Shown here in pieces: positions 19,431-23,322 of a stretch of 23,322 nucleotides of DNA (the first letter of the stretch is position 1; each line of letters starts with the position of its first letter). The DNA lies in the IMG/VR virus record IMGVR_UViG_3300025889_000980, positions 1 through 23,322 of that record; one strand, written 5' to 3'. A program made the translations under genes and the position numbers. The DNA comes from a virus. Below the pieces are notes generated by a model that saw only the letters and a program-made list of their open reading frames with translations, ran no database searches and was not told the origin of the DNA.

Positions 19431-21059
19431 CTATTTTCTAGATGCTATTTTTTTCTTACCTGTAATATCATTTTCAATTTGATTTACCATATTACTAAAA
19501 ACTGTATCAGCACCATCATTTATTGTAGTATCACTTTTTGATAATTGTTTAGCTTTCCATTTATCATATGCAGCTTTTTGGTCTGGTTTTAAATTTTTAA
19601 CTTGTTTTGTTTCTTCAATTTTTTCCCAAGTTAAAACACTATTTCCATTTGATATTCCATTCTCAACAATAATAATTTTTGATTTAGGTTTATTTTTTTC
19701 TATTTCATTTGCAACTTTGTCAGGTGCAACTGTATTATTAGTTGATGTTGTTTCTACTTCAGTACTTTCAGGTTGACTTGAAACAAGTTCAGCTTTTAAT
19801 TGATTAATTAAAGTTGCATTTCCATTTTCAATAAGCTGTTGAATATTAGATAGTTTTTGAAACTCCTCTAATTTAGAACCTGCATATAATGTATCTGCTT
19901 TTTTCTTTAAGAAATTATTATATATTTCTGAAGATTTAGCCATGTCAATATTAACCATTTTATCACCTATTCTAGTTTGATTATTAATATCAACAACATT
20001 TAAAGGTAACATAGTAATTAGTTCTCTATTATCTTCCCATGAACCTTTGCCTGTATCTATTTTATTTTGTCTAGTTAGTATAACATTTTGTACTTTTCTA
20101 TTTACAGCATCAGCATCAATTAAATTTACTAAATCTGATTTATTTTTAGTTACACTATTATATAAATCTGTAGCATTATTTGCATTTAATATTTCAGAGT
20201 AAATTAATTTATAAGAATTTAAAAATGCTTGTGATGCAGGATTAGTACCTTTAATTGTTTCATCTTTTTCATCAAACTTAAAATTCATTTCAGAAGTAAA
20301 TCCTAAATTATTACTTGCATTAATAAAATTAATTAAATTATCTTTATTATTTACTGAATCAAATTTAGCATTTGTTATTAATTTACTAAATTCTGTTTCA
20401 TAAGCTTCAGGTGGTTTTCTTTTTTTCTTAACTGTATCAGTAAATGTTATATCTTTTTTACCAGTTTCTATAGTTTCTTCATTTACTACTTTAGCAGCTT
20501 TTAATTGTGATTCTACATCTGCATTAACATCTTTATCAATAGTAGATTTTTTATTAAGAATTTTATTAATTAAAAAACTATCACCTTTAGCATCTTCAAT
20601 TGCTTGAGCAAAACCTTTATTAATAATTTTAGTATCAGTACCAAATTGATTATCAATACTATTTCTATCTAAAGTAAATTTATAATCTAAACCTCCATTA
20701 GATTTAGCTTGATTAGCAACATTAGAAACCATATCTAAAAATCCTTGTGGGTCTGCTTTTTGTAATGCATTAAATTTTTCAGTACCTAAACTGTGTAATA
20801 AGAATTGTTTAGCATATGATTCATTATCCATATTACCTGAAGCAGCAGCAGAATTTAATTGTTTAATTTCATTAGACTTAGCTTTTTCTTTTTTGTATTC
20901 AGCAATGTCAGCAGCATATTTATCTTTCTTCATTGCAATCATTAATTCTCTATTAGCTTTTAATTCTTCTGCTCTAATAGCTAATTTTTCATTAGTTAAT
21001 TCTTTATCTCTTTCAATAGCACCTGTTGCAAAATTTCCTAAATCTGTTAATAATCCCAT
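19431..21059 (-). CDS. Probable structural or internal virion protein, 542 aa
   Basis: ATG 21059 follows GAGGAA and lies 1 base after the upstream stop. The N-terminal 70 residues form a charged long helix, possibly coiled coil (RDKELTNEKLAIRAEELKA, YKKEKAKSNEIKQL). The rest is helical and Asn/Lys/Asp-rich with no enzyme motif that I recognise. Its place directly ahead of the giant lysozyme-bearing protein is where podophages keep their ejected core proteins (as T7 gp14-gp15-gp16), so an internal core or tail-linked role is inferred from order only. Confidence 0.75.
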   Translation of the reverse strand: MGLLTDLGNFATGAIERDKELTNEKLAIRAEELKANRELMIAMKKDKYAADIAEYKKEKAKSNEIKQLNSAAASGNMDNESYAKQFLLHSLGTEKFNALQKADPQGFLDMVSNVANQAKSNGGLDYKFTLDRNSIDNQFGTDTKIINKGFAQAIEDAKGDSFLINKILNKKSTIDKDVNADVESQLKAAKVVNEETIETGKKDITFTDTVKKKRKPPEAYETEFSKLITNAKFDSVNNKDNLINFINASNNLGFTSEMNFKFDEKDETIKGTNPASQAFLNSYKLIYSEILNANNATDLYNSVTKNKSDLVNLIDADAVNRKVQNVILTRQNKIDTGKGSWEDNRELITMLPLNVVDINNQTRIGDKMVNIDMAKSSEIYNNFLKKKADTLYAGSKLEEFQKLSNIQQLIENGNATLINQLKAELVSSQPESTEVETTSTNNTVAPDKVANEIEKNKPKSKIIIVENGISNGNSVLTWEKIEETKQVKNLKPDQKAAYDKWKAKQLSKSDTTINDGADTVFSNMVNQIENDITGKKKIASRK

Positions 21060-21060
21060 A

Positions 21061-21639
21061 TTATTCCTCTACTTCTTCTGTCGTTGCTTCTTTTACTTTA
21101 GATTCTAATTCATTATCTACTCTTGATAATAAACTTTTACTTAATGAATCTGGTTTAATAATTGGTTTAGTACTAGTTTCTGTATCAGGTTTGCCATCAC
21201 CATCCATATCAACTGGTGTAACATCATCTTCAGGTATCATAGTATCTGGGTCTTCATCTTCTTCATTATATAAAACATAATCTTTTATTTCTGCATAATC
21301 AGCAATAGCTATTAATAAATAAATTGTAGGCTCTGCTAACATTAACATCATATCAGGTGTATACTTTCCTTCAGTATATCCTTTATATAAAAGTACTTGT
21401 GCTATTTCATCTAAAGGTACACCTTCAGAAATAATACCTATTAATTGTCTTAATGTATCTTGTTCAGTTAACACCATGTAAACAGCCATCATAGCTTCAT
21501 CTTGGTCTGTATATTCAGGTGGTCTTTCCCATGCTCTAGGAGTTTCAGGTGATGCTGTTAATGATTCTCCAGGAATAGGAGCATTAAAAGGATTAACACC
21601 TACTTCATCAAATTGATTTTCTTTTATTTTTTCAGCCAT
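21061..21639 (-). CDS. Acidic virion-associated hypothetical protein, 192 aa
   Basis: ATG 21639 overlaps the previous stop (TAATG). The N-terminus has NPFNAPIPGESL and RAWERPPEYTDQDEAMM, a Pro-rich segment that I recall from several marine phages, then a helical hydrophobic domain (LRQLIGIISEGVPLDEIAQVLL, MLMLAEPTIYLLIAIADYA) and a long acidic, probably disordered tail with VDMDGDGKPDTET, which looks like a single calcium-binding DxDxDG loop. Probably structural; exact role unknown. Confidence 0.75.
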   Translation of the reverse strand: MAEKIKENQFDEVGVNPFNAPIPGESLTASPETPRAWERPPEYTDQDEAMMAVYMVLTEQDTLRQLIGIISEGVPLDEIAQVLLYKGYTEGKYTPDMMLMLAEPTIYLLIAIADYAEIKDYVLYNEEDEDPDTMIPEDDVTPVDMDGDGKPDTETSTKPIIKPDSLSKSLLSRVDNELESKVKEATTEEVEE

Positions 21640-21881
21640 TATGTTCTATACTTTCTTACTTTGTTTGCTATACTCTTTGGTTGTTTAACAAATTGTTTAC
21701 CTGCTGCTTTACCTTTTCTTTTAGCTGCACTTGTTCTTGCATACTCAGAAGATGATAAAGCTTTTATAGCAGCACTAGGTAAATATCTTTCTCCTGTTTT
21801 ACTAGAAGGTTTACCAGACTTAGTTCTCCATTTTTGCTTACTCCAATTTTTTAAGCTTTGCTGAGACTTAGCTAGTGCCAT
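21639..21881 (-). CDS. Small very basic protein, 80 aa, conserved in marine phages
   Basis: The product is rich in Lys, Arg and Ser, with the recognisable stretch LKNWSKQKWRTKSGKPS, then TGERYLPSAAIKALSSSEYA and a basic end (KQPKSIANKVRKYRT). I know this pattern from uncharacterised small proteins in marine phages. Charge and position among virion genes suggest that it binds DNA or is packaged in the head; this is inference. The start overlaps the upstream stop (TAATG), and the stop overlaps the next start. Confidence 0.75.
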   Translation of the reverse strand: MALAKSQQSLKNWSKQKWRTKSGKPSSKTGERYLPSAAIKALSSSEYARTSAAKRKGKAAGKQFVKQPKSIANKVRKYRT

Positions 21882-22051
21882 TATGATTTATATCCTCCAC
21901 CTGCTTTCTTGTAAGCTTTAGCTAGAGCCTGTGCTTTTCTTGCACTCCATTGTCCAGCTTTAGTTCCATGAGAAGCTTGTGATTTTATTCTTTGAAATAT
22001 TTTTTTTCTCATTGTAGGTTTTGTATAATTACCTGCTTTGTTTACTGCCAT
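21881..22051 (-). CDS. Small basic protein, 56 aa, with GQWSARKAQ segment
   Basis: ATG 22051 lies 1 base after the upstream stop (TAA-A-ATG), and TAA 21883-21881 overlaps the next start. The product has MAVNKAGNYTKPTMRKKIF, then KAGQWSARKAQALAKAYKKAGGGYKS. The segment GQWSARKAQxLAxxYKxxGGGY is well conserved in small proteins of marine phages (a DUF5872-type domain from memory, not checked). Very basic, likely a DNA-binding virion component or regulator. It forms a pair with the next basic gene. Confidence 0.72.
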   Translation of the reverse strand: MAVNKAGNYTKPTMRKKIFQRIKSQASHGTKAGQWSARKAQALAKAYKKAGGGYKS

Positions 22052-22052
22052 T

Positions 22053-23322
22053 TTAACTGCTTCCTATTATATTCATATTTTTGTAATAAGTCATTATTCT
22101 TTGTCTTTCTGCATCACTAAAAACTCCTTCTAATAAACTACCACCACCAGCACCTTGAATATCTGTACCAGTATAACCACCTAATGTAGTATTCATAGTC
22201 ATATCTTGATTACCCATATAGTATGGTGATATATTTTCAGTTTTAGCATCTGATGTTAATAAACCTTTTGCTTTACTAAAAGCTGATTTTTTAACAGCAC
22301 TTAATAATTTATTAGATTCTTTAACAGCATCTTTTACAACTGGACTATTATAACTTGAATTACCAGTAAAATTTAATGAACCTGAAACTCTATCTCTTGC
22401 ACTACCTAAACTATAATCACCAGTTTTCAATAAATCAATATCAATATTATATGGTGTTGTTGAAAAATCTGTTGCATAATTTTTTGTAACACCTAATGCT
22501 TTTTCTGCATCCATACCTGTTATTGCATCATTAACATAAGTTCCTAATTTTTTTTCATAGTTTACTTTATCAGTAAAATATCTTTTCATATCTGGACTAT
22601 AAGTATCTAATTTAGATTTAAATGCATCATTAATATTATTTGTAATAATTTCATCTGCCTTACCACTTCCTTGAGTAAACCAACCTGACTTACCTAATGT
22701 TTGTCCTGATAATTGTTCACCACTAATTTGACCTAACTCAAGTGCTTTAGATGCTTGAGCAGAAGTCATAGATGTTGTTTCTCCAAACCCATATCCCATA
22801 TCAGAAACTTGAACTGTACCTTGTGTTCCTTTAAAAGGTTTAGGAGAATATTTTTTAAGAGTTTCTTTAGATTGATTAAATAATCTTTTTGCTCCATTTG
22901 ATATTCTAGAAAAAATATTATTACCTGTACCTAAATCAGAAAATCCTTTTTTAATTGAATTTGTAATTGAATTAAAAGCTTTACCAACTTTCATAGTTGC
23001 TTGACTATATCCAGTTCTAATAGCATTACCTATATTACCAATACTTCTAATAAATAAATTTTCAGAACCCATCATACCTGTAGCTTTTATTCCAAGTTGT
23101 GGAACTCCTGCAGTTCCTATTGCAGTACTTAATCCTGAAAGTGCATAAGGCATGGCAATTGATAAAGCAATAGAACCTAGTGGTCCAAGTTTTTTATTTA
23201 ATTTAGCAACACCACGCATAGTTGCTTTACCAACTTTCATAATACCTTTAGCTACACCTTTAAAAGCTTTGCTAATAGGTTTCTTTACTGCTCTTGTTAC
23301 TTTTTTAAATACTCTTGATACA
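22053..23322 (-). CDS. Partial virion-associated protein (5' end outside window)
   Basis: The frame stays open from TAA 22053-22055 to the right edge, so the ATG at 23240 is probably internal; 422 residues are visible. The visible start is basic and repetitive (VFKKVTRAVKKPISKAFKG, then KVGKATMRGVAKLNKKLG), followed by a Gly/Ala-rich hydrophobic stretch (PLGSIALSIAMPYALSGL) and a long Ser/Thr/Asn-rich part. I recall similar starts in marine phage structural proteins. The membrane-active-looking N-terminal part and position ahead of the core proteins suggest an ejected or tail-tube protein (inference). Confidence 0.75.
   Translation of the reverse strand, partial: VSRVFKKVTRAVKKPISKAFKGVAKGIMKVGKATMRGVAKLNKKLGPLGSIALSIAMPYALSGLSTAIGTAGVPQLGIKATGMMGSENLFIRSIGNIGNAIRTGYSQATMKVGKAFNSITNSIKKGFSDLGTGNNIFSRISNGAKRLFNQSKETLKKYSPKPFKGTQGTVQVSDMGYGFGETTSMTSAQASKALELGQISGEQLSGQTLGKSGWFTQGSGKADEIITNNINDAFKSKLDTYSPDMKRYFTDKVNYEKKLGTYVNDAITGMDAEKALGVTKNYATDFSTTPYNIDIDLLKTGDYSLGSARDRVSGSLNFTGNSSYNSPVVKDAVKESNKLLSAVKKSAFSKAKGLLTSDAKTENISPYYMGNQDMTMNTTLGGYTGTDIQGAGGGSLLEGVFSDAERQRIMTYYKNMNIIGSS

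Noticed and set aside
19920-19950. Minus-strand TTGACA at 19948-19943 with AT-rich sequence downstream
   Set aside because: The nearest TATAAT-like box has wrong spacing (20 bases), and it lies inside the 542-aa coding region.
1-23322. tRNA genes, CRISPR arrays, insertion sequences, integrase or attachment site
   Set aside because: I looked on both strands and saw no cloverleaf with a conserved T arm, no regularly spaced repeats, no transposase and no integrase; a covariance-model search would be needed to exclude an unusual tRNA.

Overview
The window is compact and AT-rich. It looks like part of the genome of a lytic podovirus infecting an AT-rich marine bacterium. A SAR11 (Pelagibacterales) host is my best guess; it rests on base composition, the T7-type replisome and protein families I recognise from marine phages, not on any search. 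There are no tRNA or rRNA genes, CRISPR arrays, insertion sequences, integrase or phage RNA polymerase in the window. Genes are packed end to start, often overlapping by 1 or 4 bases (TAATG, ATGA). The longest non-coding stretches are 4007-4173 and 6011-6124.

Left arm, plus strand (1-4006): about 19 very small genes, mostly unrecognised, typical of an early or host-takeover region. Recognisable members are two free-standing LAGLIDADG homing endonucleases (2174-2545 and 3471-3842) and a LexA-like winged-helix protein lacking the protease half (3223-3474). Some gene junctions are duplicated. A consensus sigma70 promoter lies at 2835-2862.

Replication arm, plus strand (4007-12222): a non-coding control region carries a two-tier hairpin, a sigma70 promoter and a dyad in the leader. 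After it come two unknown genes, a PD-(D/E)XK resolvase-like nuclease, a coiled-coil protein, a gp2.5-like ssDNA-binding protein with its own promoter and a strong terminator, a T7 gp4-like primase-helicase, a T7 gp5-like DNA polymerase and a RecB/Cas4-like exonuclease. Then follow a pyruvoyl enzyme of the S-adenosylmethionine decarboxylase family (speD), a zinc-ribbon mini-protein, a DUF3310/T7 gp1.7-like protein and several unknowns. The ssDNA-binding protein and the helicase both end in Asp-Asp-Phe, as expected for T7-style docking on the polymerase. Further promoter-like sequences inside polA and a later gene suggest transcription by host RNA polymerase.

Virion and lysis arm, minus strand (23322-12219): transcription runs leftward and meets the replication arm at 12219-12222, where the two stop codons overlap. 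In order of transcription there is a partial virion-associated protein, two tiny basic proteins, an acidic protein, a 542-aa structural or internal protein, and a 1607-aa multidomain protein with a lysozyme-like domain and a C-terminal class I methyltransferase-like domain. After these comes a cluster of small membrane and coiled-coil proteins (probable lysis or membrane cassette), a Gly/Ala-rich repetitive protein and two small secreted proteins. Capsid, portal, terminase and most tail genes would lie outside the window.

Most worth following up: the phage SpeD with a non-standard cleavage-site residue and no spermidine synthase beside it; the virion protein with a fused methyltransferase; the 4.0-4.17 kb control region next to a LexA-like gene; and the homing endonuclease cassette bounded by direct repeats.
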